This document shows, one piece after another, positions 44,999 to 56,878 of a DNA stretch of 64,000 nucleotides (positions within the stretch are counted from its first letter, which is position 1; each line of letters starts with the position of its first letter). A program made the position numbers and the translations under genes. The notes under the pieces are model-generated. The model had not been told where the DNA came from. It saw nothing but the letters and a program-made list of their open reading frames with translations, and searched no databases. Location of the stretch: assembly GCA_032717465.1 (NCBI GenBank), contig CM064715.1:36469046-36533045 (forward strand), given 5' to 3'. Origin of the DNA: Coenobita brevimanus (Eukaryota; Arthropoda; Malacostraca; Decapoda; Coenobitidae).

Positions 44999-45277
44999 TC
45001 ACATCACTCTGATCAGTCCGGTCTCTCTCAAGAAAGCCATCAATTTATCAGTCATAACAATATCCCCATCACTCAGGACGATGGAGAGGGTGACGGGGAC
45101 GTCTGCTGCGCCGCAGTAATTTATAAGTGAGTGTTCACGAATAAATCGCCGACAGCGCAGGATGATATGACTGATAGATAACACCGCATCACAGATGTCA
45201 CAGTACGGTGGGAATCGTCTCTCCATGTGCGGTTTCATATGAGTTAAAACGGTGGCATTCAGCCGCAATCTTGCCAA
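44999..45277 (-). pseudogene. LINE-B C-terminal tail
   Basis: A 92-codon frame: ARLRLNATVLTHMKPHMER, then FPPYCDICDAVLSISHIILRC, a CxxC...H...C pattern usual after RNase H in such LINEs, ending RETGLIRVM. Same end as 960-987. Confidence 0.8.
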
Positions 45278-45361
45278 TACTTTTTCCTCAAGGCGACTGG
45301 GATGGTTGGCAGTATCCCAGTCGCCCAGGTACGGCTTACATGTTGGAATATCTAGTCTGGT

Positions 45362-46305
45362 CTACTGACTTTGCCACAGAAGATTTACTGATTTCTTTCC
45401 GAGAGAGAGACTCGACCGTAGATCACGAGGAACGTCCCAAGTCTCCTCGAGCTCCACAGCCGACTTTGCAAGTAAGCCACTCTGCTCTTTGCCATAAACA
45501 CGACAATGACCAGGCACCCAGATCAGCGTGAAGGACTTGTCACACGAATGCAATTTATTAATAATGCGGCCCTGGATCTCATTAGAGTCTGTAGTACAAG
45601 AAGCAATTGCCTGAAGGGCTGATTTGGAATCTGAAAATATGACAAATGAGTCATGCCGAGAAGTTAGAGCACAGTCTATGGTTTTGTCAATAGCAAAAAG
45701 TTCAGAGGTAACACAGATGTATGAGTCGGCAGTCGGTACGTGGGGGCACATTCAGTCGACCACACACTTGCACCCACGCATTCACTCGACTTGGAGCCAT
45801 CGGTGTACATTTGGTGGGACCCCAAGTGACGGACGATGATATTACGAAACAAGCAGTGGACCTCCGCCTCTGGCGCCTTGGCCTTTTGTGCTGGGAGCCA
45901 CGACACATCAACAGAAAAGCCAGGTGGCTCCCGAGGGGCTATTTTTTTAGTCATCAACTTGTCACAGTCACTGAGGTCCACACCAAGCTCCTGGGTCAGT
46001 AAGTGGAGGTGAACGGCAAGTGGCCGACGCACCCCCCACATGAGATGGTGGTATTGATGCAGGGGGGTACAGGCCACATTGCTGATATTACTTTTCCTTG
46101 ACGTTTGTATGCCATAGGTTAAGGCCAGGTGGTCACGGCAAATATGGAGGGGAGGCACATTCGCCTCCACTTCCTTATGAGCTTCACGGGTACACCAGAC
46201 GGCTCCAAGACACATTCGTGAACATTTATTCTGCAACACATCCAATCCTTTCAGCGTGGCATCGGATGCCGAGCCATACACCTGTGTGCCATAGTCTAGC
46301 TTCAA
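45362..46305 (-). pseudogene. LINE-B RNase H domain
   Basis: The frame 46305-45676 ends with MYTDGSKSSECVGASVWS (first catalytic Asp). After a frame change, 45751-45362 reads TSELFAIDKTI (catalytic Glu), FVIFSDSKSALQAI (third acidic residue) and LIWVPGHCRVYGKEQSGLLA. The last usually reads GNExAD; here the final Asp is lost. RNase H removes RNA from the new cDNA. Confidence 0.82.
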
Positions 46306-46445
46306 TCAAAAGGGACTTATACACCATTAATAAAGGTTTTCTGTTGGCATCCCATGTAGTACCCGCTAGGTACTTGAGGACATTTAACAGTTTATCACAA
46401 TGTGCAAACAAATTATCAACATGAATTTTGAAGTTCAGTCGATGA

Positions 46446-47438
46446 TTAAAATGTATCCCTCAAAACTTTACAGAATTTTTGAAAAGGTACTGCTTGATTA
46501 TCCAAAGTTAAGCACAAATTCGGTACGTTATGAGTCGTAAAAACTACAGCGGCACACTCAGGGACAGAAAACTTAAATCCCCACTGCAAGGTCCATTGGT
46601 GGATAGAGTTAAGGGCTACTTGAATCCGCCCAGCCGAAAATTGTGCATTACGGGAAGAGCGCCATATTGCACAATTGTCAGCATAGAGTGAGTATTTAAG
46701 ATTCCTCGGGATGGGAGCTGATGACAGAATATCATTGATCATAATACTAAATAAAGTGGGACTAAGCACACTTCCCAGTGGCACCCCGTTTTCTTGGATA
46801 AATACATCTGATGTTATGTTACAGGGCAATTTGACAGAGAAAGTCCTGTCCTTTAAGAAATTTGAAATAAAAATAGGCCAATTTCCACTTAAACCATAAG
46901 CATAGAGCTTCATTAGTATACCGTGTCGCCATGTCATGTCATAGGCTTTATGGATGTCCAAGAACACCTCTACCATGAATTCTTTATTGGCAAATGCCTC
47001 TGAAGTACAATGCTCCAAATTCATTAAATGATCTAGTGAACTTCTCTGTTTACGGAAGCCACATTGTTGATCATTTAACAAATTCTTCGAGTCTAGAACA
47101 AAAAGAAGCCTATTATTAACCATTCATTCCATGACCTTACATAGACGAGAAGTCAACACAATAGGACGAAATGAAGTGGGATTCATAAGACGACCAGCCT
47201 CTTTGGGTTTCGGTATGACATGCACAAAGTGCCATGAGTTTGGGAACGTTCGAGATGCCCAAATCTCACTGTACAATGCTAACATCTTAATCAGGTTGTC
47301 CTGATGAAGATGTTGGATCATACCGTACGTGATGGTGTCTGGTCCAGGCCTGGTGTCTTTACAGGATTTAAGGGCAAGGAGCAGTTCATCTAGCATAAAC
47401 TCATGATTGTACGGACAGTCTATGTCTTCTGTGGCCAA
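46446..47438 (-). pseudogene. LINE-B reverse transcriptase
   Basis: Two frames in the same register split by one stop: 47438-47124 has SCKDTRPGPDTITYGMIQHL and TSFRPIVLTSRLCKVME; 47123-46446 has 'NDQQCGFRKQRSSLDHLMNL', EVFLDIHKAYDMTWR, NGVPLGSVLSPTLFS and the active site as LYADNCAIW. The second catalytic Asp is Asn. Beyond 46446 the frame is broken. Confidence 0.85.
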
Positions 47439-47440
47439 GT

Positions 47441-48076
47441 CTATATCTGTAGCTCAGCCATGCATTTATGATGTTGGAAACGCGGATCATAATTGGTTGA
47501 GCTACTTAAATAAGAAAAATTCCTGGCGAGGATGTTAGCAACGTCTACGGGATCGTCACAGATGGTGTTGTTCACTCGCCGGGTGGTCACAGGGATGTTT
47601 GGGCATTTATTATTTAGTATTTTAATGGTGGACCAGACTTTAGTGAGTGGAGTTGATCGATTCACCATGGACACAAAGGACCGCCAGGAGTCACGTTTCA
47701 CCCTTCTAATCATTCTCCTTGCGTCACCCCATGCCTACTTGTATGGAATAAAATGTTCCTCAGTAGGCTGGCTATCAAAAATCCTGTATCTCCTATTGCA
47801 TTTCCTTTGTGCTTGTCGGCAATCCAGCGCCCACCAATGTGCTCTATACATCGCATGAACTGTAGAAATCTTGGGAATATCAGCCTCAGCCGCGTGTAAT
47901 ATGGAATTAGTTACATTATCGACTTTAACATCCATGGTCTGCCCAGATATATCTAACTTGGCGATCCTTGAAAAGGATCCCCAATCTACTTTCTTGTAGT
48001 TAAATTTTGGGGGTGGAGGGTCCAAAACAATGTCATGTGTATAAGAAAGACAGATGGGTAAATGATCTCTTCCCAA
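47441..48076 (-). pseudogene. LINE-B linker between endonuclease and RT
   Basis: Two frames in one register: 48076-47735 starts GRDHLPICLSY (end of the endonuclease; the family's SDH motif reads GRDH here) and continues FNYKKVDWGSF; 47713-47441 has SWRSFVSMVNRSTPLTKVW, the usual pre-RT segment. Confidence 0.78.
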
Positions 48077-48190
48077 GGAGTCGTCATAAAGGTCCCACGA
48101 GAAATCTTGATGTATACCTGGGGAGGACAGAGATAAGTCAATGGCCGAAAAGTTACCAGTACGATCATTTACATGAGTCGCTTTACCATC

Positions 48191-48664
48191 TTACAGAAGA
48201 CAGAGGTTGGACTGTAGTATTAGGCCGGCTACTTGCTCCTCACGACAATCGATCCTCAAGCTGCCCCATTGATAGTGATGGGCGTTAAAATAGCCCAGCA
48301 CTAACTTACTTCCCGGAAGATGTTCAAAAAGTGAGTTCAAAGCATCATTATCAATGACGCCATGTGGAGGACAGTACAGACAGCAAATAGACATATATAT
48401 GTTATTAAATTTTACTTTGCCCGCGACAGCTTCCAGAGTAGAATTTAGAATCACTTCCATTCGTGGGTGTGATTTGTGTGTGTATATGGCAACTCCGTAA
48501 CCCGCAAATCTTCTATATGAGTGGTAGTGTTTGAAGTGTGGAGGATCAGGGTGATCCACCAAGCACGTCTCCTGTAAACAAATAACGTCTGGCCTATGTA
48601 TAGAAAGCAAAATTGCTATATTGTGTAATTTATTCCTAAGAGTCCTACAATTCCATTGTAACAC
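48191..48664 (-). pseudogene. LINE-B AP endonuclease
   Basis: A 158-codon frame: LQWNCRTLRNKLHNI (N of the WN motif), DVICLQETCL (catalytic Glu), GYGVAIYTHK, ICCLYCPPHG, and KLVLGYFNAHHYQWGS, where the canonical GDFN has become GYFN. One stop precedes the SDH-like segment at 48076. This is close to the 5' end of the retained element; no ORF1 is seen upstream. Confidence 0.85.
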
Positions 48665-48699
48665 AGTGAATGCGACAGTTTAAGATTTACGAGGGTGGC

Positions 48700-48860
48700 C
48701 AGTGTGTTTATTTTTTTTCTATGCCCCCCGGGACCAGGCGAGTGGCTACTGGGGGACCTTTTCCGGTGCTGAAGGCTTGTGTTAGGAGGCGTAGGGGGGG
48801 GGGATGGGTATCAGCGGAGGCCTCCTGTATTCTGACATTCGGATGCGGCAACGCTAGCAT
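48700..48860. repeat. Fragment related to the MITE at 18872-19576
   Basis: ggggggatgggtatcagcgg...ctgtattctgacattcggatgcggcaacgctag parallels 19505-19577. Only the right end is recognisable. Confidence 0.5.
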
Positions 48861-48936
48861 TTAGACTATGCCATGCTATTTTGGTGTCCGCATTTTTTAA
48901 TGGATATACATTTATTTGAATATGTACAGAGAGAGA

Positions 48937-48940
<4 letters not shown>

Positions 48941-49002
<62 letters not shown>
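48941..49002. repeat. (AT)n microsatellite
   Basis: About 62 bp between the MITE-related fragment and repeat R copy 2. Confidence 0.95.
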
Positions 49003-49004
<2 letters not shown>

Positions 49005-49327
49005 CCAGATGCCATAATTGCATAAGGGGTGGCCATTTGACTTGGAGTTATTTATTTTACGGAGAGGGGCACTAACCCTCCGCCAACCCACTTGTTGACA
49101 TGTAGGGAGCACGTATGGTTTGGTTATATGGTTACCACCCAGTGTTTTAAATGGTTTCTTGGCTTACAGGAAACCATTTGGCTTGTCACTCAATGTAAAG
49201 CCACCTGTAAAGTAAAGTAAAGCAATAAGAAGTGACAGGAAAGATGGGAGAAATAGGAATAGAGGGGGACACAGAAAAAGAAGTATAAAGGCTAAGGAAG
49301 AAGTAGGCAGCACTACATCAAGTGGAT
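49003..49327. repeat. Repeat R, copy 2
   Basis: Runs from ttgccagatgcc to catcaagtggatga and matches 62436-62768 over its length. It contains the perfect 10-bp hairpin aaatggtttc/gaaaccattt (49150-49180) and a taaagtaaagtaaagcaat stretch. It precedes LINE-F directly. Confidence 0.8.
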
Positions 49328-49943
49328 GAGGGTCGCTAGAAGAGTGAGAGAAGAGTTCTGGACAAATGTAGAAGTGTGCATGGAAAAGTTTGGAAGGAAT
49401 GAGAGAGTGTTTTTGATTGGTGATATGAATGGTAAAGTTGGGAATGTGAAGGTGGATGGAATAGTTGGTGAGTGGGGTGTGCCTGCTGAGATAGATGAGA
49501 ATGGGAGTGCGTTAGTGGACATTTGTGCTGGGAGGGGGTTGGTGATAGCCAATACCCTCTTCAGGCATAAAATGATCCATAGGTATACATGGCGAGTGAT
49601 GAGAAGGGTGGGTGGTGAACTGAATGAAAGGAAGGCAATGATTGATTATGTGTGTGTGGATGAAAGGATGCGAAGATGTGTAAAAGATGCAAGAGTGTAT
49701 AGAGGTTGGGGGAGTGGACTTTCTGACCACTACTTGGTGGTGGCCAGAATTAGAATGCAAGTAAGATGGAGGAATAGAAGAAGGGAAAGACGAGAGGAAG
49801 GAGTAGTTGCAAGGAGAGTGGAAAGGTTACAAGAGGATGAGAAAAAGGCAGAGTATAAAAGAGAAGTGGAGGAACGATTGGGCAAATATGAATTGGAGCA
49901 GATGGGAGACGTGGAAGGTGTGTGTAAGATATTTACAGAATAA
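49328..49943 (+). pseudogene. LINE-F endonuclease, C-terminal two thirds
   Basis: 'VFLIGDMNGKVGNVKVDG' (catalytic GDMN), 'ERKAMIDYVCVDERMRR' and 'GLSDHYLVVARI' (SDH) at about 49410-49755, then a basic linker. The N-terminal WN and ETK blocks are missing because the copy is truncated; the minus copy at 39905-39790 has them. Confidence 0.85.
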
Positions 49944-49961
49944 ATATGTGCAGCATGTGAT

Positions 49962-50600
49962 GTGGTGTGTGGAAGGAAGAGAAGACGGAGGGGGGTGCAA
50001 GGAACAGCGTGGTGGACTGAAGAGGTGAAACAGGCTGTGGCACAAAAGAAGAAAGCATACAATGAATGGATGAGAAATAGGGGCGTGGAAGAAGTTGAGA
50101 GGCGGAAGAGAGAGTTATATGTGGAAAGAAAGAGAGAGGTGAAAAGATTAGTAAGAGAGAGTAAGAAGAGAGTGGATGAGGAATTTGGAAGGAATTTGAG
50201 TGTAAGGTGGAGGGACTGTAAGAAAATGTTCTGGAGAGAAGTGAAAAGAGTAAGACAGGGTGGAAGTGAAGTTAGCAGAGGAGTGAAAGATAAAAATGGT
50301 AGATTACTAGTGGAGAAGGGAGAAAAGGTGAGCAGATGGAGAGAAAACTTTAAGGAATTGTTGAACGTAGAGGATGGAAGTAATGCGAGTATAAGTGGCT
50401 GGGGAATGGCTGGGAGACGGAAGGAGGTGAGAAGACAAGAAGAAATCAGTAGGATAGAAGTTGTGGAAGCAATGAAGAAAGTTAAATCGGGGAAAGCCCC
50501 AGGAATTGATGGAGTGTGTGGTGAAATGCTGAAGCATGGGGGGAGAGATAGTAGTAGAATGGATGTGGAAGATGTGCAGATTGGCCTGGGAGGAAGGTAG
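49962..50600 (+). pseudogene. LINE-F linker and first RT blocks
   Basis: A very basic helical linker (KKKAYNEWMRNRG, EFGRNLSVRWRDCKKMFWRE) ends in 'MKKVKSGKAPGIDGVCGEML' (50473-50532), the first RT block. The last ~15 codons are out of register. Confidence 0.8.
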
Positions 50601-51975
50601 AGTCCCGGAGTATTGGAAGTCAGGTATAATTATTCCCTTGTACAAAGGAAAAGGGGAAAAAGAAGTGTGTGGTAATCATAGGGGCATTTGTCTTCTTCGT
50701 ATAATAGGAAAAGTGTATGGTAGGATACTTATAGAAAGAGTTAGAGAAAGAACAGAGAAATTAGTTGGAGAAGAACAGGGAGGCTTTAGGAAGGGAAGAG
50801 GTTGTGTAGATCAGATATTCATTCTTAGATCTTTAGTGGAAAAGTTTCTAGAGAAGTGAAAGAAGTTGTAGGCGGCTTTCATGGATTTGGAGAAAGCATA
50901 TGACAGGGTGGATAGACAAGGATTGTGGAAAGTGTTAAGAATATATGGAGTAGATGGGAAGTTGTTGAATGCTGTGAAGAGTATGTACGATGGTGCGAAG
51001 GCTGCAGTGCGTGTGGATGGTGAACTAAGTGAATTTTTCTCTTTGAAAGTTGGTTTGAAACAGGGATGTGTCATGTCTCCATGGTTGTTCAATCTGTACA
51101 TGAATGGGGTAATAAAAGAGGTACAAGGTAGTGTAGTGGATGTTGGAGTGGCCCTGGTGAGAGAGGATAGTGTTTGGAAACTCCCTGTACTGTTGTTTGC
51201 AGATGATATTGTGTTGTTGAGTGAAGACGAAGGGGAGCTGCAAGGCTTGGTGGATGAGTTTGAGAGAGTGTGTAAGAAACGGAATCTAAAGGTGAATGTA
51301 GGGAAGAGTAAAGTTATGGTCTTTGAGAGAGGTGAAGTTAGTGAATGTACAGCGAGGTTGCATGGTGAGGAATTGGAAAATGTGAGTACGTTTAAGTACT
51401 TGGGTAATGTGATGAGTAAGGATGGAGGTTTGAAGGGTGAAGTGCTTGAAAGGGTACAGCAGGGAAGAAAGGTTACTGGTTCTTTGAAAGCAGTGATAAG
51501 AAACAGGGAAGTTAGCATGGAAGTGAAAAAGTTACTACATGACAGTATTGTGATACCAACTCTAACGTACGGAAGTGAAGCTTGGACATTGTTGGAAGGA
51601 CACAAGTCAAGAGTGAGAGCAGTGGAAATGAGTTATTTAAGAGGAGCCTGTGGAGTCACGTGGAGAGACAGGCTGACGAATGAGGATATAAAGGAGCATT
51701 GTGGTGTTGATGTGGATGTGATAGGAAGCGTTATGAGGAACACACTGAGGTGGTTTGGCCATGTGGAGAGGATGGAGGGTGAAAGACTGACGAAGAGAGT
51801 GTATGTGAGTGAGGTGGAGGGGGGAAGAGGGAGGGGGAGGCCGAGGATGAGATGGAGGGATGGGGTGGAGAGGTATATGAGAGAGGGGGGTGTGAGTTGG
51901 GAGCAGGGCAGTGACATGGCGGGGGACAGGGCGACGTGGAGGCGATTTGTTTGTGGCCACCCCAAACGGGATTGA
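50536..51975 (+). pseudogene. LINE-F reverse transcriptase and C-terminal domain
   Basis: Up to 50859: VPEYWKSGIIIPLYKGKGEK and 'EEQGGFRKGRGCVDQIFILR'. After two stops, 50881-51975 is a 364-codon clean frame: MDLEKAYDRVDRQGLW, LKQGCVMSPWLFNL, an intact FADDIVLLSEDE (about 51196-51231), 'LTYGSEAWTLLEG', 'NTLRWFGHVERM' and RRFVCGHPKRD. All catalytic residues are present, so this copy was active relatively recently. Confidence 0.88.
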
Positions 51976-51998
51976 GGCGTTTGGCAATAGAATAGATA

Positions 51999-52085
<87 letters not shown>
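51999..52085. repeat. (AT)n microsatellite at the LINE-F 3' end
   Basis: About 87 bp of AT following aatagaatagatagaa. Confidence 0.95.
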
Positions 52086-52088
<3 letters not shown>

Positions 52089-52438
52089 TTGATGTACGGA
52101 ACCTTTCCTATGAAGACAGACTGAAAAAAGGAAACGTGCACTCACTAGAAAGGCACGGGATAAGGGAAGACTAAATTGAGATGTTTAAGTGGAAGAAGGG
52201 AATAAAATACGGAGATATGAGCAAGGCATTAAAAATAAGGGTACAGGATAATACTCGAAATAATGGTTTCAAACTAGATAAATTCCGTTTTTAGTAAGGA
52301 GATAGAAAATTCCTTGGCCATACAGGAGTGGACGACAGAAACAAGCTGATGCAGTTGCTGTCCCTTCAGCTGAAAGTTTCAAACACTAGATAAGCAAATG
52401 AGAAGTAATGGATATTAAAAAAAAAAAAAAAAAAAAAT
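52086..52438 (+). pseudogene. LINE-G 3' end fragment
   Basis: 'LDVRNLSYEDRLKKGNVHSL' (52089-52148), then IEMFKWKKGIKYGDM and FSKEIENSLA in nearby frames, ending in a poly-A tail at 52417-52438. These are the last residues of a CR1/Jockey-group RT (RxLxYExRLxxL...SLERR). Severely 5'-truncated. Confidence 0.65.
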
Positions 52439-52914
52439 CGGTAGTAATTCATCCATTTTCCACTCCAGATTTCACCATTCTCACTTTCCTATAAAATTTA
52501 CATGTTTTTGTACACTGCGTAATGTTTATTCTTATTTATCCTGCCTGTTTTCGCTGGAGGTTTGGTGGGCGGGGGAGAAATTTCTCTGATTTCCTTGTCT
52601 TATTCTGGTAGTTTGGTTACACTCATGTAGGAGCTGTCTAGCATGGGCCATCTATCTAGCATGGGCCAGAGTGTCGTCTGCTATTTACCTGGTGAGCCTA
52701 ACTCGGTCCGAGGCCCGAAAAAGTAACATAACTATTGTGAGTAGTTTATACGTCTGGGTAAACTTACGAAAGTTGGCAAAACTATACACCATTAAAGCCA
52801 CTAAAATACTCGTTGATAAAAACATAATCATAGGACTGGCTATTTTGCATATGCATACAGTAAATTGATCTTCCATCCGGAAATCCCTTACACACAATCA
52901 TTTCGTTATATTAC
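52439..52914. other. Unassigned sequence
   Basis: No gene or repeat recognised. Confidence 0.4.
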
Positions 52915-53334
52915 TATGGTCCTTCCAATTTATCCAGATCGTTTGGGCGTTGTCCCTCACGGGAGTTCCCCTTCGAGCGACTCTGCCGAATCTGTACCAA
53001 AACACATCTCTCTGTCTCATGTCAGCTATTTACTACTTCTAAATGAAATTTATTTACAGTATATATATATAAAATTCTCTAATATGGCTATATTGTGTAA
53101 GAAAATGCCTATTGTTTTTAATAATAACAATGACTTTTTATAAATACCTCAACACTTGGCACCGTTGCTTTCCAACGTTGTCGCGCTTGTAGGTGAGTCA
53201 GTGAGGGTAGGTCAGGTGTCAATCCGCAAGTCACTTTCTCTGACCGCCATTAAAAGATAAACTCCTACCCCTACTACTCGCCCTCGTCTGCTCCACAGTC
53301 GAGAAAAAAAACTTATTTACAGCTTAAATAAGTA

Positions 53335-53470
53335 TTTTTTAGAAAAGAAGGCAAACAGGGGACCTATAATTGATCCCTCAAAAGCTGTTGTTCGAACAGC
53401 AAAGGCCACCAACGTGAGTGAAGTAACAGTCAGACGAATTTGCTCTTCCTTCAATCAAGCCTGCATTACA
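53335..53470 (+). pseudogene. Transposase N-terminal HTH remnant
   Basis: One frame reads 'PIIDPSKAVVRTAKATNVSE' followed by VTVRRICSSF, a helix-turn-helix pattern like the N termini of arthropod DDE transposases. No catalytic residues follow. It supports origin of the element from a coding transposon. Confidence 0.45.
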
Positions 53471-53492
53471 CAAAAGTCACCAGAACAAACTA

Positions 53493-53560
53493 TAATAATT
53501 CATAAAACCATATAGACTTTTTATAGAAATAAATCACCATAAACTGTAGATTTTATATGC

Positions 53561-53598
<38 letters not shown>

Positions 53599-53689
53599 GA
53601 AGTCAGGAGGCTTTTCCTCAAATTCTAATAATTCATAAAACCGTATAGACTTTTTATAGAAATAAATCTCCATCAAATGTTGATTTTAT

Positions 53690-53721
<32 letters not shown>

Positions 53722-53745
53722 CTGGGAGTGAGGGTTAACCCTTCT
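53493..53745. repeat. 133-bp tandem duplication with GA/GACA arrays
   Basis: taataattcataaaacc...tatagactttttatagaaataaatc occurs at 53493 and 53626; each copy ends in a gagaga or gacagac array. Confidence 0.85.
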
Positions 53746-53849
53746 CTAATCCAATAATTGGCCCAGTAGAAACTGTGGCAACGTCGCACATAGGGGAAGT
53801 CCCGTGAGGGACAACGCCTAAACGATCTGGATAAATTGGAAGGACCATA

Positions 53850-55569
53850 ATGAGCTCAGTGGCATCGGCTTTCATATCTACATTCGTATCGTCTTCCTGA
53901 GTAACAATAGTGCTTTCCTGAAGGTTGTCGGTGCCTTACTTTTCTAAAATTTAATATTTACCAAATGCCGCCACATGACATTTGTTTCCACGCGTTATAG
54001 GCCACCGTCCCCAAGACGGGATAAAAAATAGCCCACCTTTCACTGTATCTCGGTGCAAGCAGATGCGCTTACAGTTAATTTACGGACCATTGTGGCCATT
54101 AATCAAGGGTTTGATGCTCAATATGTTATGTTTAATTCGTATAATGTACGGTCACTCATAAAAGAAGTGGTACCCGGTTAGCCAGCCCCTCCGCGTTTTG
54201 TTTAGTAACACAGTAACCTTTACAACAACAGGTGATTCGAGCGGAGCTTTTGAGATACTGTGCCTGAGTGAACCCCGTTTCAGTTTTAGCTTCACTTCCT
54301 GATGAACTAATGTAGCTATGCCGTGTGCGATTAATAAATGCTCTTCATAATATTGTTTTGCATATTAAATAATCGCATCATAGTGCAAGCGGCAAATCCT
54401 TTGACCTCAGTATATAATTTAATGTTGAACACGTTCATAATGTAGCATCTATCACTCACATTAAAACATGGTGAGTGGATGCACAAAAACAATCACGATG
54501 TTGTATCTGCCAGCGATTTTCAACTATTCTCCCCACAGTTCAAGGCATTCCGTTGAAGTGACTATTATAGCCTAAACTGTGACGTGACGTATAAAAGTTT
54601 AATGTCACTTTACGACTGGGGGTTGCTGTGTCGGTACACGTCCCGGAAAGACCAATAATTAATCTTGTACTGACCCGCACATTATAAACATCTTGACGCT
54701 AAAGATTAAAAAAATGTCAATTACATGAGGCTGCTTAATTTTAAGGGCAGCACGTCTTCATGATGCGTAATTTCGAGGTAGGCTACAAAACCACGATGAA
54801 ATAGGGACACCTCTTTGACAATGTTATGGCTTCATTGTTTTGACGAAGTTTGTAAAATAACTGTGATCTCGACACCCTCGTCAGGGGGAAAATTTTCTTT
54901 TATGCGTAATTTGCATCCGATTTTATGGCGTACTAATGGATAAAATATATTGTCGTGGGAATGATACTGTTTTAACTAAAACAGCAGTTTACTGCTAAAA
55001 CAAAGATGATACCGTAAGTTATACTTCTATTAGGCTGAGTCTCATATCACTTCTGTAGAAATACAGCATTAGTTCCCTCGTTACATTTCCACAGAATATG
55101 AATTTCTGCGTTATCGTTCGTTTGATTTTTTCTACGTTTATGGTTAGGTATGTCTCCAGAGAAATAATATAACACTGAAATGTGTAATTACATCAATGTT
55201 ACTTTTTTTTTGGCAAAATGCCTTAGATAATGCATACTCAGATTACCTTACGCGAAATTTTAGTACTTCACTGTTGGCGCCATAATTTTCATGCAGTACA
55301 AGAGGAATTTTTACAGAAGCTAGGTTACGTATCCCTGTCCGAGATGCATTCCAATGCAAATAGTCCCATTATCATCTGGATCCCCGAATTTCATTGATTA
55401 TGCCTGTCCTTCACCGTATATATACTGTAATTTTAACGTCCAATAACTGTGGAGATAATATCACTGATTTCGGAGGCTGCAATCTCCGTCGTGGACTGTG
55501 ATCCCAAAGCACGAAGCTCAAGAGCTGAGTTTGTCTGCCTAGAGTAGAATCCATATCAGCAATTTCTCC
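53850..55569. other. Longest stretch without a recognised repeat
   Basis: About 1.7 kb of moderately AT-rich sequence with no long frame, no LINE or transposase motif and no microsatellite. Candidate unique intergenic DNA. Confidence 0.4.
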
Positions 55570-55935
55570 TCTGTAGCCTGCCACATATCTGCGATTGAGG
55601 GGATGTGTCAGTGTCAGAGTCAAAGCTAGCTTGTCCACATCTCTACAACATATGCGTGCGTGAAGGGAATGTGTCACTCCCAGTGCGAACGCTAGCCTGA
55701 CCAAGTCTCTACCACATATGCGTATGTTAAGGAGATGTGTCAGTGCCAGTACGAACGCTAGCCTGGCCACATTATTACATATGCGTGAGTTGAGAGGATG
55801 TCTTACAGCCAGAGCGACAGCTAGCCTGGTCACATCTCTATCACATATGCATGGGTGAAGGGACGTGTCAATGCTAAATCACGTGCTAATCCAGCCATAT
55901 CTCTGCCACATATGCATGGATAAGGGAAACTAATA
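55570..55935. repeat. 66-bp minisatellite with open minus-strand frame
   Basis: Five to six imperfect units built around gctagcctggccacatctctaccacatatgcgt (written here as family features, units at about 55570, 55624, 55690, 55755, 55820 and 55885). The minus strand is open for 140 codons (55833-55411) with repeated 22-residue segments such as VRLAFALGVTHSLHARICC. The plus strand is not open. Whether it is coding is unknown. Confidence 0.75.
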
Positions 55936-56767
55936 GTGCCTGATTACTCCTTTACCTGGCCACATCCATGTCACATACAAGTTCATGGGTTACGTAGTAG
56001 TGCACATACGAGTTCCGGAAGGCTTAAGCTCAAAAGGACGGAGGACATATTCATGTGCTGCTTCAGTTTGTCCCGTATCTACTTTTTGGTGGCAATAGGC
56101 CAGGTAAGTTGTCCATGAGTGCGCGATTACGCACGCACGCACGCATACATATCTCCACACATACATGCACGCATACATGCACGTAAGCAAGCACGCACCC
56201 ATCCACGCACCCACCGGGCACCGATTCTGGGTAGGAAGAGGCGTGGGGGCGTATGTCCTGGTATTTTCGGTAGGCCAATGAATACTTACAGTAAATGAAG
56301 TACGACAGCAAATGCTAAGAATTAAGTATCTTACATAAATGCTGTCTGGAATCATGTCCATGAAAAGAGTGATTTGGTGATAAACTGTGCCTTGTGGAAG
56401 GCTTGACAATGAGTTATCAAGAGTTTATACTTGTACACCCACAAAAAATCATGCCACGTTTTCCAGAGAGCTGCATCCAGCTCTGACCAACCCCCTTCCA
56501 CATCCGTTCACCCAGCCCCCGATACCCAGCCATAGACCTCCCCCTAGCTCCCGCACACACACAATAGACAAGCATATGCTCTTCACTGCTGTTCAGTTTT
56601 CGTTGCTTTCTGCATCTAATATTCCAGACTCTAAGTGGTGCAGGTTGGACCCATTGTTCCTTACACATGTACAACATTAAGACTTCACACCCTCAAGTAC
56701 GGTGACGTATAATTATTTTGCTTGCTCATTATTAGTACGGTTTTACATGGAAGACTTGGTAGACCAA
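55936..56767. other. Unassigned sequence with CA/CG-rich tract
   Basis: 56130-56215 has imperfect acgcacgc/acatacatgcacgc runs. No gene recognised. Confidence 0.4.
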
Positions 56768-56787
56768 TATATATATATATATATATA

Positions 56788-56878
<91 letters not shown>
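56768..56878. repeat. (AT)n microsatellite at a LINE-A 3' end
   Basis: About 110 bp with few interruptions, directly at the 3' end of the minus-strand LINE-A. Confidence 0.95.

Larger units (their letters stand above)
49328..51990 (+). mobile_element. LINE-F plus copy, best preserved LINE in the window
   Basis: 5'-truncated inside the endonuclease. One register (49326-50600) covers endonuclease and linker with a single stop (49941-49943). One frameshift at 50540-50600 leads into the RT register (50536-51975), which has two stops (50857-50859, 50869-50871). The 3' end is gattgaggcgtttggcaatagaatagatagaa, then (AT)n. Confidence 0.88.
52917..53847. mobile_element. Tc1/mariner-type element, non-autonomous
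   Basis: 55-bp inverted termini (52917-52971, 53793-53847) start TGGTCCTTCC and differ at only a couple of positions. TA lies on both outer sides (52915-52916, 53848-53849), the target of Tc1/mariner-like transposons. The 931-bp interior keeps an HTH-like coding remnant (53335-53470) and an internal tandem duplication. Confidence 0.8.

Noticed and set aside
50811..51605. 264-codon minus-strand frame
   Set aside because: Antisense shadow of the LINE-F RT; serine-rich with no motif, while the plus strand has FADD and other RT blocks.
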